From the NCBI RefSeq assembly GCF_014650055.1, contig NZ_BMUF01000008.1, forward strand, positions 1 to 64,000: a DNA stretch of 64,000 nucleotides, given 5' to 3'. Position 1 is the stretch's first letter. Each line of letters begins with the position of its first letter. Both the position numbers and the translations under genes were made by a program. Origin of the DNA: Streptomyces malachitofuscus (GTDB taxonomy: Bacteria > Actinomycetota > Actinomycetes > Streptomycetales > Streptomycetaceae). Positions 32,314-42,091 of the stretch are shown here, in pieces. A model generated the notes under the pieces. That model made no database searches, was not told where the DNA came from, and saw only the letters and a program-made list of their open reading frames with translations.

Positions 32314-32706
32314 TCACCAGCCCGTCATGATCGCGCCCAGGGCGATGGGCGCCACCACCAGGGCGACCGCCTTCTCACCCAGCGCGCGCCCACCGGCCCC
32401 GTCCGCGAAGCGGCACACCGCGAACGCGGCGACGATGCCCAGCGGGAACAGGACGGCAACCGATTCCGTCAGCTCGCCGCGCGTACCGCCGACGTACGCG
32501 GCGGCCCAGGTCCCGACGAGCCCGGTCAGCACCGCGAAGAAGACCTTCCCGGCGCTGAACCAGTCGCGCTCCATGAGATCCGCGAGCTCACCGAAACTCG
32601 CACCCGCGCTGCGGCGGCGCACCGCGGTGACGACAAACGCGACCAACAGGGCGGCCCCGGCGACGAGACAAACCGAGCGCAGCACGCTCGCAAAGGTGTC
32701 CATCAT
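32314..32706 (-). CDS. four-TM membrane protein paired with a secreted cationic protein
   Basis: The 130-residue protein starts at ATG 32706 with GGAGG 5 nt ahead. It has membrane segments at SVCLVAGAALLVAFVVTAV, FFAVLTGLVGTWAAAYVGG, VAVLFPLGIVAAFAVCRFA and VALVVAPIALGAIM, joined by short charged loops (FGELADLMERDWFSAGK). I do not recognise a family. It lies 25 bp downstream of a secreted protein gene on the same strand, so the two form a two-gene operon. An immunity-like role for the neighbour is a hypothesis only. Confidence 0.75.
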   Translation of the reverse strand: MMDTFASVLRSVCLVAGAALLVAFVVTAVRRRSAGASFGELADLMERDWFSAGKVFFAVLTGLVGTWAAAYVGGTRGELTESVAVLFPLGIVAAFAVCRFADGAGGRALGEKAVALVVAPIALGAIMTGW

Positions 32707-32731
32707 CCTTGCCTCCGATTCTCGACGCGGC

Positions 32732-33325
32732 TCACCAGCAGTGCTTGATGACGCCGTCGACGCCCAGGATCGACGCGGCCATTCCGCCGAGGCCGCCTCC
32801 GGCCTCCTCGAACACCTCCGCGATTCCCTTCTTGAAGGTCTTCCCCGCCTTCTTCTTGGAGCGGATCTTGTTGACCACCTTGGATATACCACCGAGCTTG
32901 TCGATGGCCTTCTTCATCTTGTAGATCTTGGCTACGGCGAAGACGTTGGAGCCAATGGCCAGCAGAATTCCACGGGCACATCCCGTGGCGCTGAAGGAGC
33001 GCTGCGGCCCACCCTTGGACGCCTTGGCGAGTTCGCCCTCCACCCGCTGCGTCAGCCACTGCTTCGCCGCCTCGTCGCCCTGGGCGAGTACCTCTTCGGG
33101 AATCTCGCTGATGAGCTGCAGCGCCTTCTCGATCTCGGCGAACGCGGCCTCGTCGCCGGCGGACGCCGACTGGACCGAAACCACGGTGGCGGGCTTCACC
33201 GCCACCGGCTCGGCCGCGTGCGCGCCGGCGGTCGCGGAGAGGACCGCGGCCGCCGCCACACCGGCTATCACCGCCACTCGACGCCGAACAGGAACGCCGG
33301 TACGGGAATCCAGAAAAGCCGTCAT
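32732..33325 (-). CDS. secreted protein with cationic amphipathic C-terminal half
   Basis: The 197-residue protein begins with a typical Sec signal, MTAFLDSRTGVPVRRRVAVI then AGVAAAAVLSATAGAHAA, cleavable near residue 39. The next 80 residues are acidic and helical (ALQLISEIPEEVLAQGDEAAK). The last 85 are strongly basic with GCARGILLAIGS, KIYKMKKAIDKLGGISKV and RSKKKAGKTFKKG, and end in a Gly-zipper-like GGGLGGMAASILGVDGVIK with final HCW. Two cysteines bracket this half and could form one disulfide. I do not recognise a family; the layout recalls a proprotein releasing an antimicrobial or membrane-active peptide. ATG 33325 follows GGGGGAA. Confidence 0.75.
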   Translation of the reverse strand: MTAFLDSRTGVPVRRRVAVIAGVAAAAVLSATAGAHAAEPVAVKPATVVSVQSASAGDEAAFAEIEKALQLISEIPEEVLAQGDEAAKQWLTQRVEGELAKASKGGPQRSFSATGCARGILLAIGSNVFAVAKIYKMKKAIDKLGGISKVVNKIRSKKKAGKTFKKGIAEVFEEAGGGLGGMAASILGVDGVIKHCW

Positions 33326-33595
33326 GCAATTTCCCCCTGCTTCATACCACTTGAACATCAGGCAGCCGCCGCCCTGGTCAGAGGCGGCGTCCTGCTGCGA
33401 CAAGTTGATCTTGCACCGGAGGCCAACTCCGGAACAAGCGACTTGAGCGATCTTTGAGCTGCCGATGGAGGTCTACGCCGAAGCGAGGAGGAGGAGGTGG
33501 TGCGGGCGGCGATCGGCGAGCTGCCGGACGCGATGGGCGGCACCGGGTGATGCGGTTGCCGTACTTCGCTGCCGTACGCCCGCCCCCGCAACGCA
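33326..33595. other. intergenic region without a recognisable gene
   Basis: Between the secreted protein gene and the tRNA-Arg terminator I see no convincing reading frame on either strand. The AT-richer part near 33400-33470 probably carries the promoter of the leftward secreted-protein operon. Confidence 0.5.
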
Positions 33596-33623
33596 AGAGG
33601 CCCCGGATCTCTCCGGGGCCTCT
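33596..33623 (-). terminator. terminator after tRNA-Arg
   Basis: AGAGGCCCCGG and CCGGGGCCTCT form an 11-bp stem with a short ATCTCT loop, 8 nt beyond the tRNA-Arg 3' end. Confidence 0.85.
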
Positions 33624-33631
33624 CACCTGTG

Positions 33632-33704
33632 TGCACTCGGCAGGATTCGAACCTGCAACCTTCTGATCCGTAGTCAGATGCTCTATCCGTTAAGCTACGA
33701 GTGC
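33632..33704 (-). tRNA. tRNA-Arg (anticodon ACG)
   Basis: The 73-nt gene has acceptor stem GCACTCG/CGAGTGC with discriminator A. The anticodon stem-loop TCTGA-CTACGGA-TCAGA gives anticodon ACG. The T arm contains GGTTCGAATCC. A34 is the substrate of TadA, encoded at 9295-9789. Confidence 0.97.
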
Positions 33705-33850
33705 TTGTCTCTTCAGTTTTCTCGCCGCTCCCGGCCCTTCCGGCCCGCTCGCGGCGACAGGAAGAACATTACATGACTGCCGCCGCCATGTGAAATCCGT
33801 TTGGCCCACCCCTTGTGACCTGCGCAAACGCGGTTCCGGAGGGGACACGA

Positions 33851-33881
33851 CGAAGCCCCGGCCACTGGGGCCGGGGCTTCG
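33851..33881 (-). terminator. terminator after tRNA-Ser(GCU)
   Basis: CGAAGCCCCGGCC and GGCCGGGGCTTCG form a perfect 13-bp stem with a 5-nt loop, 9 nt beyond the tRNA 3' end. Confidence 0.88.
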
Positions 33882-33890
33882 TGATGAGGG

Positions 33891-33981
33891 CGGAGGCGGA
33901 GGGATTTGAACCCTCGATGGGCTTTAAGACCCAAACCGCATTAGCAGTGCGGCGCCATAGACCGGACTAGGCGACGCCTCC
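33891..33981 (-). tRNA. tRNA-Ser (anticodon GCU)
   Basis: The 91-nt class II tRNA has acceptor stem GGAGGCG/CGCCTCC with discriminator G. The anticodon stem-loop CCGCA-CTGCTAA-TGCGG gives anticodon GCU, followed by a long variable arm. It reads AGC and AGU codons. Confidence 0.97.
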
Positions 33982-34161
33982 ATGCACAGGCCCCCCGCGC
34001 GGGAGCGCGAGCGGATCAGTGCGTGCCGATGATGACACAACCGTGTGGGGTGTCACCAATCGGTCCCCACGGTACTAGGCAGGAAGCCCGCAGGGCAAAG
34101 CCCTTCCGGTCGGCACGTCGGCGTGGCGCAACATCCCGCGCGGTGGCGCGTTGATCAGGTC

Positions 34162-34596
34162 ATGTCTCGGTTCACCGTCGCTGCCGCCGCCACCCTCATC
34201 ACCCTCACCCCGCCGTCCACGGCACACGCGCAGGAGCCGCCCGCGCACGGTGACCGTCTCACCGTCATCGTGCGCGGCGCGGGCGGTGGGATGGACGGGA
34301 CGTACGAGGTGCGCTGCCGGCCCGGCGGCGGCAGCCATCCCGACCCCGCCGGAGCCTGCGCGGCCGTCGAGCGGAACACCCGGTGGGGGAAGGACCCCTT
34401 CGCCCCGGTGCCGCGCGACGCCGTCTGCACCCTGCAGTACGGCGGACCCGCCACCGCCCGGGTCACCGGCACCTGGGCCGGCCGTCCCGTCGACGCGACA
34501 TACGACCGTACGAACGGATGCGCGGTCGCCCGCTGGGACCGGCTCGTCCCCCTGTTGCCCGAGGCGCGGCGGCGAGTCGGGGCACAGGGGACGTAA
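34162..34596 (+). CDS. subtilisin inhibitor-like (SSI family) secreted protein
   Basis: The 144-residue protein has a Sec signal (MSRFTVAAAATLITLTPPS, cleavage after AHA near residue 23). A mature SSI domain of about 110 residues follows. It has the four family cysteines in the expected spacing: CRPGGGSHPDPAGAC and CTLQY...NGC, as two disulfides. Aligning with Streptomyces SSI, the reactive-site Cys-Pro-Met-Val-Tyr corresponds to Cys-Thr-Leu-Gln-Tyr here, making P1 Leu and P1' Gln. SSI proteins inhibit subtilisin-like and some trypsin-like proteases in the medium. A Leu P1 would favour subtilisin/chymotrypsin-type targets (inference). ATG 34162. Confidence 0.9.
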   Translation: MSRFTVAAAATLITLTPPSTAHAQEPPAHGDRLTVIVRGAGGGMDGTYEVRCRPGGGSHPDPAGACAAVERNTRWGKDPFAPVPRDAVCTLQYGGPATARVTGTWAGRPVDATYDRTNGCAVARWDRLVPLLPEARRRVGAQGT

Positions 34597-34812
34597 AGGT
34601 CCCGCGAAGGTTCCGGCCGCGTCGGTGCAGGCAGCGCGGGTCCGGGGCGTACCGGGCGTCACATTGCGGTCACTTCCTGATGCGATGTCCGTCCCATCCG
34701 GCGTCGCGGGCGCAACCCCAGCCCTTAGACTCCCTCGCGTGACACGCTGCGGGCGGATTGGCAAGATGGCCCGAGCGGTCGGCACGTCGCGGTAACAGGG
34801 AGGAAGCGTCTC

Positions 34813-37800
34813 GTGAGCAGCAGGCCATCCCGAGGCGCTGCTCGCCTCGCAGCCATACTGGACGCGCTTCCCGACGCCCTGGTGCTGGTCAACGCCAACG
34901 GGACCGTCGTCAACGCGAACACCATCGCCCTGGAGGCCTTCGAGGCCCCGGGCACGGCCCTGGTGGGGCGGGGGCTGCTCGATCTGCTGCCGCAGTTCGA
35001 CAGCAAGCTCATCCCGGGATCCATGCGGCGCCCCGACCACATCGACCCCCGCGGGCGCACCAAGCCGACCCGGATGATCGCGCGGCGGACCGACGGCAGC
35101 GAGTTCCCGGTCGAGGTCACCAGTGCGAATCTGGAGACCGGCCAGCAGGCGTACGACAACTACGGCTACACCGCAGACGAACTGCTGATGCTGGTCGTCC
35201 GCGACCTCTCCGGCACCGTCGACACCGAGGCCGAGCTGGCGCGTTCGCAGCGGCAGACCGAGATGATCCTGCGCGCCGCCTCCGAGGGCGTCGTCGGCAC
35301 CGACACCGACGGACGGATCGTCCTCGTCAACCCGGCCGCCGCCCAGATCCTCGGCTACCGGGCCGGTGAGCTCGGCGGACGCGAGCTGCACACCCTCGTC
35401 CTGCACTCACGCGCCGACGGCTCCCCCTTCCCCTACGACGAGTCCCCGCTCGCCGACACCCTGCGCTCCGGGCGCAAGCACCGGGTGCGCGGGCAGGTGC
35501 TGTACGCCAAGAACGGCGACAAGCTGCCCGTCGACCTGACGACCGCGCCGGTGCGCGACGGCGACCAGCTCGTCGGCGCCGTCATGACCTTCCTCGACCG
35601 CCGCCCCTACGACGCCCTCGCCACGGAGAAGGAGAAGGCCGAGCGGGAGCACACCGAGGCACTGGAGCGCCTCGCCGAGGAACACGGCTCCGAGCTCACC
35701 GCCCTGCGCCAGAGCCACGTCACCGAGCTGGAGCAGCTCAGGGAGCGCCACGCGGAGGAACTCGCCGCCAACGAGGAGCGGTACGCGGCGCTCGGCGAGC
35801 GGGAGAAGGACCGCTACGAGGCCCTCGCCGCCCGGCACGACCAGCTGCTCACCCTGCTCGGGCAGTCCCTGCGCGGCCCGCTGGACGAACTGCGCCGCGA
35901 ACTGTCCGCGCTGGCCGCCGACGACGCCGGACAGCTGTGGCCCGAGGCCAACCAGGTGCTGCATCACCTGTCCGCCGGCTACGCCCGGATCACCACGCTG
36001 ATCGACAACGTCCTCGGCTACCAGCGGCTCGACGTCGGGGCCGAGCAGGTCACCCGTACGAAGGTGATGCTCGACGCCGTTGTCGCCGCCGGGGTCGACG
36101 GCGCCGTGGAGCTGATCGGTCCCGGCCGGGTGCAGTTCGCCGTGCACGCGCCGCCCATCGAGGCCGAGGTCGACCCGCGGCTGCTCGCGACCGCCCTCGC
36201 GCATCTGGTCGCGGACGTCGCGGGCGTCGACGCGACCGGCAACACGCCCCTGTCGGCGGGCGGTTACCTCGACAACACGGTCGTGGTGGCGGCGGCGCAG
36301 CGCGGCGAGGTCGTCCGCATCGAGGTGCGCGGGCCCTACAGCGGCGGCGACCCGGTGCACGAGCCGATCGTGCGCGGGATCGTCCGGGCCCACGGCGGTG
36401 TGCTGCAGACGCACGAGGTGCCGGGCATGAGCGGCAGCGCGTTCGTCCTCGAGGTGCCGATCGGGGCCGGGGCCGGGGCCGTGGCGGCCGCCGAGGCACC
36501 GGCCCCGGCCGAGGAGCCGGCTCCCGCCGAACCGGCCGCCGCCGGCGGACGGCGCCGGGCGCGGCGTTCCTCCGTGGACGCCTTCCTGGAGAGCGAGGTG
36601 CCCGGCACGCACGAGGACGCCGGCACCGGGACCGCGCCGACCGGCCGGCGCAGGCGCCGCGCGGCCCCCGCCGAGCCCGCGCAGGCACAGCTTCCGGCCC
36701 AGGCGTCCGCAGAGGGCGCGGCGGTGTCGGGCGGTACCGGACGCCGGCGCGGCCGGCCCGCCGAGGACGCGCCGGCCGGCACCGCGCTCGAGCTCGCCGG
36801 TGCCGGGGTGTCCGAGGGGGCCGTCGTCACCGCCGCGGAGCACGCGGCGGGGGCCGCCGCATCGAACACGGGGCTGGGCGGGACCGTACCGCCGCAGGGG
36901 GTGCCCGCGCCCTCCGGCCGGCGTGCCCGGCGCGCGTCCGGCGATCAGCACGCGCTGCCGCCCGCGCTGCCCGCGCCGTCCGGCGGCGGGGACGGGGCCG
37001 CCGAGGTGGCCGTGCACGTCCCCGCCCAGGGGCAGGCGCCGGCCGAGGGTGCGGGACAGCAGCCGACGGGACGGCGGCGGCGTGCGCTGGCCGCCGCCAC
37101 CGAGCGGGCGGCGGCCCAGGAGGCCGCGCCCCGTACGGTGTTCGCGCTGCCGCCGGCCGAAGCGGACCAGACCGAGGGGGCCGGGCAGGCCGAGGCCGTC
37201 GGGCAGGCCGCGCAGCCGGGCACGGACGCGTCCGTCCCGCCCGGTGACGTCCTGGTCGACCACGGCCGCCACGACGCCGTACCGCACGACCAGACCGGTG
37301 ACCACACCCCGCCGCAGCCGCATCCCACCAGCGCCCCGACGGGTCGCCGGCGGCGGGCGGCCGCCCCACCGACGGAGACCGGGCAGGCGCCGGGCGTTCC
37401 GGCGCCGGGGACTCCGGAGCAATGGGGGGCAGCTCCTCCGCAGGGCGGTCCGGTGGCACCGCAGGGTGCTCCCGTCCCGCCGCACGGGGCATCCGTGCCG
37501 GGGGCCGTCCCGGCACAGGTTCCGCAGAACCGGCCTCAGGTCCAGGCCGCCGGCGCTCCGGCGCAGGCACCGCGTCCCGCCGCCCAGCCGCTTCCCGCCG
37601 AGGCCGCGCCCGGCCAGGGCACTCCGGCCGAGGGCACCCCGGCCCCGCAGACCTGGCCCGCAGCCGGTGACGGCACCGGTGCCGGTACGCCCGTACCGCA
37701 GCCGCAGGCCCCCGCCCCGCCGCAGCCGACGCCCGCCGCCGGCACCCCGCTGCCGCCCGAGGGCGCACCGGCGGCGGCGCAGCGGGCCGCGCAGCCGTTG

Positions 37801-39033
37801 CCCGCGGAGGCCGCGGCGCCGGTGGACGCGGACTCCACGCAGGGACGGGCGATCAGCGTGCGGACGCTGGGGCAGGGGGTGCCGTTCAACCGGCAGGCCG
37901 CCCAGGTGCAGCAGCCGCTGCCGTCGGCCACGCCTCCTCCGCAGCAGCCCGGCGGCTCCGGACGGCGTCGCAAACTCGGTACGCGGCCCGACCCGGCCGC
38001 GACCGGCGAGCAGAACGGGCTCCCGCACCCGGCGGCCGAAACCGCGCCCGCCGCACCGGCACCGGCACCGGCCCGGCAGAACGGGACCCCGGCACCGGCG
38101 GCCGCCCCGGCTCCCGCCCCGGCACGGCCCCAGCCGCAGCACTCGCTCGCGGGTCAGTCCCGGCTCGCGCCGGTGACCGAGGGCACCGGACGTTCGTACG
38201 CCATAGGGGCGCCCGACGCGGACGCCGCCGAGGGACCCGAGCCGCTGGACGGCCCGGGCGGGGCCGTGGAGGTGGCGGACCCGCCGCGTCCGCAGCCGAT
38301 GGACGACGAGCTGCCGCCGGAGCCGCTGGACAACCCGCGCCGGCTGCTGGTGTGGCCCGCGCCGGACGTCTCGACCCAGCAGGCGCTGAGCGACCGGGGC
38401 TACCGGCCGGTGATCGTGCATTCGCGTGAGGAGGTCGACGCGCAGATCGCGGCGTTCCCCGCCGCGCTGTTCGTGGACCCGCTGACCGGTCCGATCACGC
38501 GCACGGCGCTGCAGTCGCTGCGCCAGGCCGCGGTGGCCGCCGAGGTGCCGGTGCTGGTCACGGCCGGGCTCGGACAGGCCTCGCGCGACGCCGCGTACGG
38601 CGCCGATCCCGCCGTACTGCTGAAGGCGCTCGCGCCGCGCGACAGCGAACAGCACCCTCCGCGCGTGCTGCTGATCGAGGAGCACGCGGAGATCGCGCTG
38701 GCGCTGACCGGGACGCTGGAGCGGCGCGGGATGCAGGTCGCGCGGGCGGCGAGCGACGCCGACGCGGTGGCGCTGGCGGGGCAGTTCCGGCCGAACCTCG
38801 TGGTGATGGACCTGATGCAGGTGCAGCGCCGTCAGTCCGGGATCGTGGACTGGCTGCGGGCGAACGGGCAGCTCGACCGCACGCCGCTGGTCGTCTACAC
38901 GGCCGCTGTCGACCAGGCCGACCTGCCGCGGCTGGCCTCGGGCGAGACGGTGCTGTTCCTCGCGGAGCGCTCCACCAGCACCGAGGTGCAGGAGAGGATC
39001 GTCGACCTGTTGTCGCGGATCGGGACCAACTGA
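34813..39033 (+). CDS. giant PAS/degenerate histidine-kinase/receiver protein
   Basis: The 1406-residue protein starts at GTG 34813 with GGGAGGA upstream. Domains in order: PAS-like (about 10-140, ILDALPDALVLVNANG), PAS (about 148-265, ILRAASEGVVGTDTDGRIV), a coiled coil (about 270-345) and a HisKA-like helix. In that helix the H-box reads LGQSLRGPL, with Gln351 where the phospho-accepting His should be. A HATPase-like fold (about 400-560) lacks clear N and G boxes. A Pro/Ala/Gln-rich linker (about 565-1165) carries seven GRRRR-type motifs. Two receiver-like domains (about 1172-1275 and 1278-1400) follow; the last keeps PNLVVMDLM but lacks the usual acidic pair and Lys. It looks like a signalling scaffold, not an active hybrid kinase. 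Confidence 0.88.
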   Translation: MSSRPSRGAARLAAILDALPDALVLVNANGTVVNANTIALEAFEAPGTALVGRGLLDLLPQFDSKLIPGSMRRPDHIDPRGRTKPTRMIARRTDGSEFPVEVTSANLETGQQAYDNYGYTADELLMLVVRDLSGTVDTEAELARSQRQTEMILRAASEGVVGTDTDGRIVLVNPAAAQILGYRAGELGGRELHTLVLHSRADGSPFPYDESPLADTLRSGRKHRVRGQVLYAKNGDKLPVDLTTAPVRDGDQLVGAVMTFLDRRPYDALATEKEKAEREHTEALERLAEEHGSELTALRQSHVTELEQLRERHAEELAANEERYAALGEREKDRYEALAARHDQLLTLLGQSLRGPLDELRRELSALAADDAGQLWPEANQVLHHLSAGYARITTLIDNVLGYQRLDVGAEQVTRTKVMLDAVVAAGVDGAVELIGPGRVQFAVHAPPIEAEVDPRLLATALAHLVADVAGVDATGNTPLSAGGYLDNTVVVAAAQRGEVVRIEVRGPYSGGDPVHEPIVRGIVRAHGGVLQTHEVPGMSGSAFVLEVPIGAGAGAVAAAEAPAPAEEPAPAEPAAAGGRRRARRSSVDAFLESEVPGTHEDAGTGTAPTGRRRRRAAPAEPAQAQLPAQASAEGAAVSGGTGRRRGRPAEDAPAGTALELAGAGVSEGAVVTAAEHAAGAAASNTGLGGTVPPQGVPAPSGRRARRASGDQHALPPALPAPSGGGDGAAEVAVHVPAQGQAPAEGAGQQPTGRRRRALAAATERAAAQEAAPRTVFALPPAEADQTEGAGQAEAVGQAAQPGTDASVPPGDVLVDHGRHDAVPHDQTGDHTPPQPHPTSAPTGRRRRAAAPPTETGQAPGVPAPGTPEQWGAAPPQGGPVAPQGAPVPPHGASVPGAVPAQVPQNRPQVQAAGAPAQAPRPAAQPLPAEAAPGQGTPAEGTPAPQTWPAAGDGTGAGTPVPQPQAPAPPQPTPAAGTPLPPEGAPAAAQRAAQPLPAEAAAPVDADSTQGRAISVRTLGQGVPFNRQAAQVQQPLPSATPPPQQPGGSGRRRKLGTRPDPAATGEQNGLPHPAAETAPAAPAPAPARQNGTPAPAAAPAPAPARPQPQHSLAGQSRLAPVTEGTGRSYAIGAPDADAAEGPEPLDGPGGAVEVADPPRPQPMDDELPPEPLDNPRRLLVWPAPDVSTQQALSDRGYRPVIVHSREEVDAQIAAFPAALFVDPLTGPITRTALQSLRQAAVAAEVPVLVTAGLGQASRDAAYGADPAVLLKALAPRDSEQHPPRVLLIEEHAEIALALTGTLERRGMQVARAASDADAVALAGQFRPNLVVMDLMQVQRRQSGIVDWLRANGQLDRTPLVVYTAAVDQADLPRLASGETVLFLAERSTSTEVQERIVDLLSRIGTN

Positions 39034-39057
39034 CCGGCGTCCGCCCCGCGAACGAAG

Positions 39058-39103
39058 CGCGCCGGGCGGTGAGGGGGCGTCTCCCCGCTCACCGCCCGGC
39101 GCG
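39058..39103. terminator. bidirectional hairpin terminator
   Basis: Perfect 16-bp arms CGCGCCGGGCGGTGAG and CTCACCGCCCGGCGCG lie between the convergent PAS-scaffold and acyl-CoA ligase genes with a 14-nt loop. Confidence 0.88.
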
Positions 39104-39117
39104 TCGTCGTACGGGCG

Positions 39118-40773
<1,656 letters not shown>

Positions 40774-40908
40774 GGCGTCCTCCTGGGCGACATCGCCTAC
40801 GCGTCGGTAAAGGTTGCGCTGATTCTGCGCACATACCGCGTGGTATGTCACTAGGGGAGCGGATGATCGATCACGCCCCACCGGAGGACTTCCTCGCTCA
40901 CATATCGC

Positions 40909-41469
40909 TCATTTTCGAACAAGTCCCAGTTCAGCGTCGTCGCGGAGTTTGCCGAGCGCCCGCGACACGGCGGACTTCACGGTGCCCACCGAAACGCCGA
41001 GCACCTCGGCCGTCTGGACCTCACTGAGATCCTCGTAGTACCGCAGTACGACCATCGCCCGCTGCCGCGCGGGCAGCCGCATGATCGCCCGCCACATCGC
41101 GTCGCGCAGCGCCTGCTGCTCGGCGGGGTCGTCGCCGCCGGGCACCGGGTCGGGCTCGGGCAGCTCGTCGCAGGCGAATTCGTCGACCTTGCGCTTGCGC
41201 CACTGCGACGTGCGCGTGTTGACCAGCGCCCTGCGCACATAGCCGTCGAGCGCACGGTGGTCCTCTATGCGCTCCCAGGCGACGTACGTCTTGGCGAGCG
41301 CGGTCTGCAGCAGATCCTCCGCGTCGCTCGGGTTCCCGGTCAGCGACCGGGCGGTACGCAGGAGCACCGGGTGGCGGGCCCTCATGTACGACGAGAACGA
41401 CGGGTACGGGACGGTCTGCGTCGGTGGAGCAGCGGCGTTCGAAGCGCTGGTGCAGACGAGTGTGGTCAT
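40909..41469 (-). CDS. SigE-family ECF RNA polymerase sigma factor
   Basis: The 186-residue ECF sigma factor has region 2 (YMRARHPVLLRTARSLTGNPSDAEDLLQTALAKTYVAWERI) and region 4 (LPARQRAMVVLRYYEDLSEVQTAEVLGVSVGTVKSAVSRALGKLR). It matches the SigE-family group of actinobacterial ECFs (TIGR02983-like), in which DLLQTALAKTYxAW is diagnostic. No anti-sigma gene adjoins it; the flanking genes are an acyl-CoA ligase (same strand, downstream) and a small secreted protein gene (same strand, upstream). The start ATG 41469 has only a weak ribosome binding site, so a slightly internal start cannot be excluded. The 295 bp upstream (41470-41764) show no gene. Confidence 0.92.
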   Translation of the reverse strand: MTTLVCTSASNAAAPPTQTVPYPSFSSYMRARHPVLLRTARSLTGNPSDAEDLLQTALAKTYVAWERIEDHRALDGYVRRALVNTRTSQWRKRKVDEFACDELPEPDPVPGGDDPAEQQALRDAMWRAIMRLPARQRAMVVLRYYEDLSEVQTAEVLGVSVGTVKSAVSRALGKLRDDAELGLVRK

Positions 41470-41764
41470 GTCTCAACGCTAGGAGCGGGCCCCGTCCGGC
41501 GGATCGGCCGCAGGTCCCGAAGCCGGATCCCCCTCAGGTTGTAGGGGTGGGGTCCGCCGCACCTCCTGTAGGTGGACGAGCGGATGAGGGGTACTGCGGG
41601 TCGGCCCCTGACGAAACCGCGCGGGACGCGGGCCGCCGGCGGTGCCCGGAGTACGCCGGAGCGGCACCACCGCGGCGGAACGCCTGCGCGGCGGCACCGA
41701 AGCACCGCCGCGCGGACGCCTTGCACCCCACGAAGCACACACCCGGACGGTCAGGAGCCCGGCC

Positions 41765-42091
41765 TCACCACCACAGCGGGGTGAAGCTGATGGCCACGTT
41801 GTCGGTGCCCTGGTTGACGGCGGTGAACGCCGAACCGTTGACCTGGGCGGAGTTGCTCTGGTTCGTGGCGCCGGACCCGGTGGCCTGCTGCTGGGCGGTG
41901 GCCGAGTTGCCGAAGTTGTCGCCGCCGACCCCGCTGCCGAGGGCGTCGGCCGCGGAGCTCGTGGCCGTCGCGTTCGATCCGTCGTCCGCGAGGGCGCCGT
42001 TGTCCGCCGTCGCGACGCCGGTGAAGAGGGCGGCCGCGAGCGGAAGTGCGGAGACCGCGGCGATGACGCGGGCGGTACGGATGCTTGCCAT
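41765..42091 (-). CDS. small secreted Asn/Ser/Ala-rich protein
   Basis: The 108-residue protein has a Sec signal, MASIRTARVIAAVSALPLAA then ALFTGVATA, cleaved near residue 30. The mature chain of about 78 residues is rich in Asn, Ser, Ala and Gln, with GDNFGNSATAQQQATGSGA and TNQSNSAQVNGSAFTAVNQG, and ends in FTPLWW. It has no cysteine. The composition resembles surface-active or self-assembling proteins such as chaplins, but chaplin Cys and motif signatures are absent, so I leave it unassigned. ATG 42091 follows GGAGGG. It lies upstream of the ECF sigma gene on the same strand. Confidence 0.75.
   Translation of the reverse strand: MASIRTARVIAAVSALPLAAALFTGVATADNGALADDGSNATATSSAADALGSGVGGDNFGNSATAQQQATGSGATNQSNSAQVNGSAFTAVNQGTDNVAISFTPLWW

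Noticed and set aside
35407..38685. 1092-codon leftward open frame opposite the PAS scaffold gene
   Set aside because: It has shadow composition, while the plus strand shows PAS domains and a ribosome binding site at the start.
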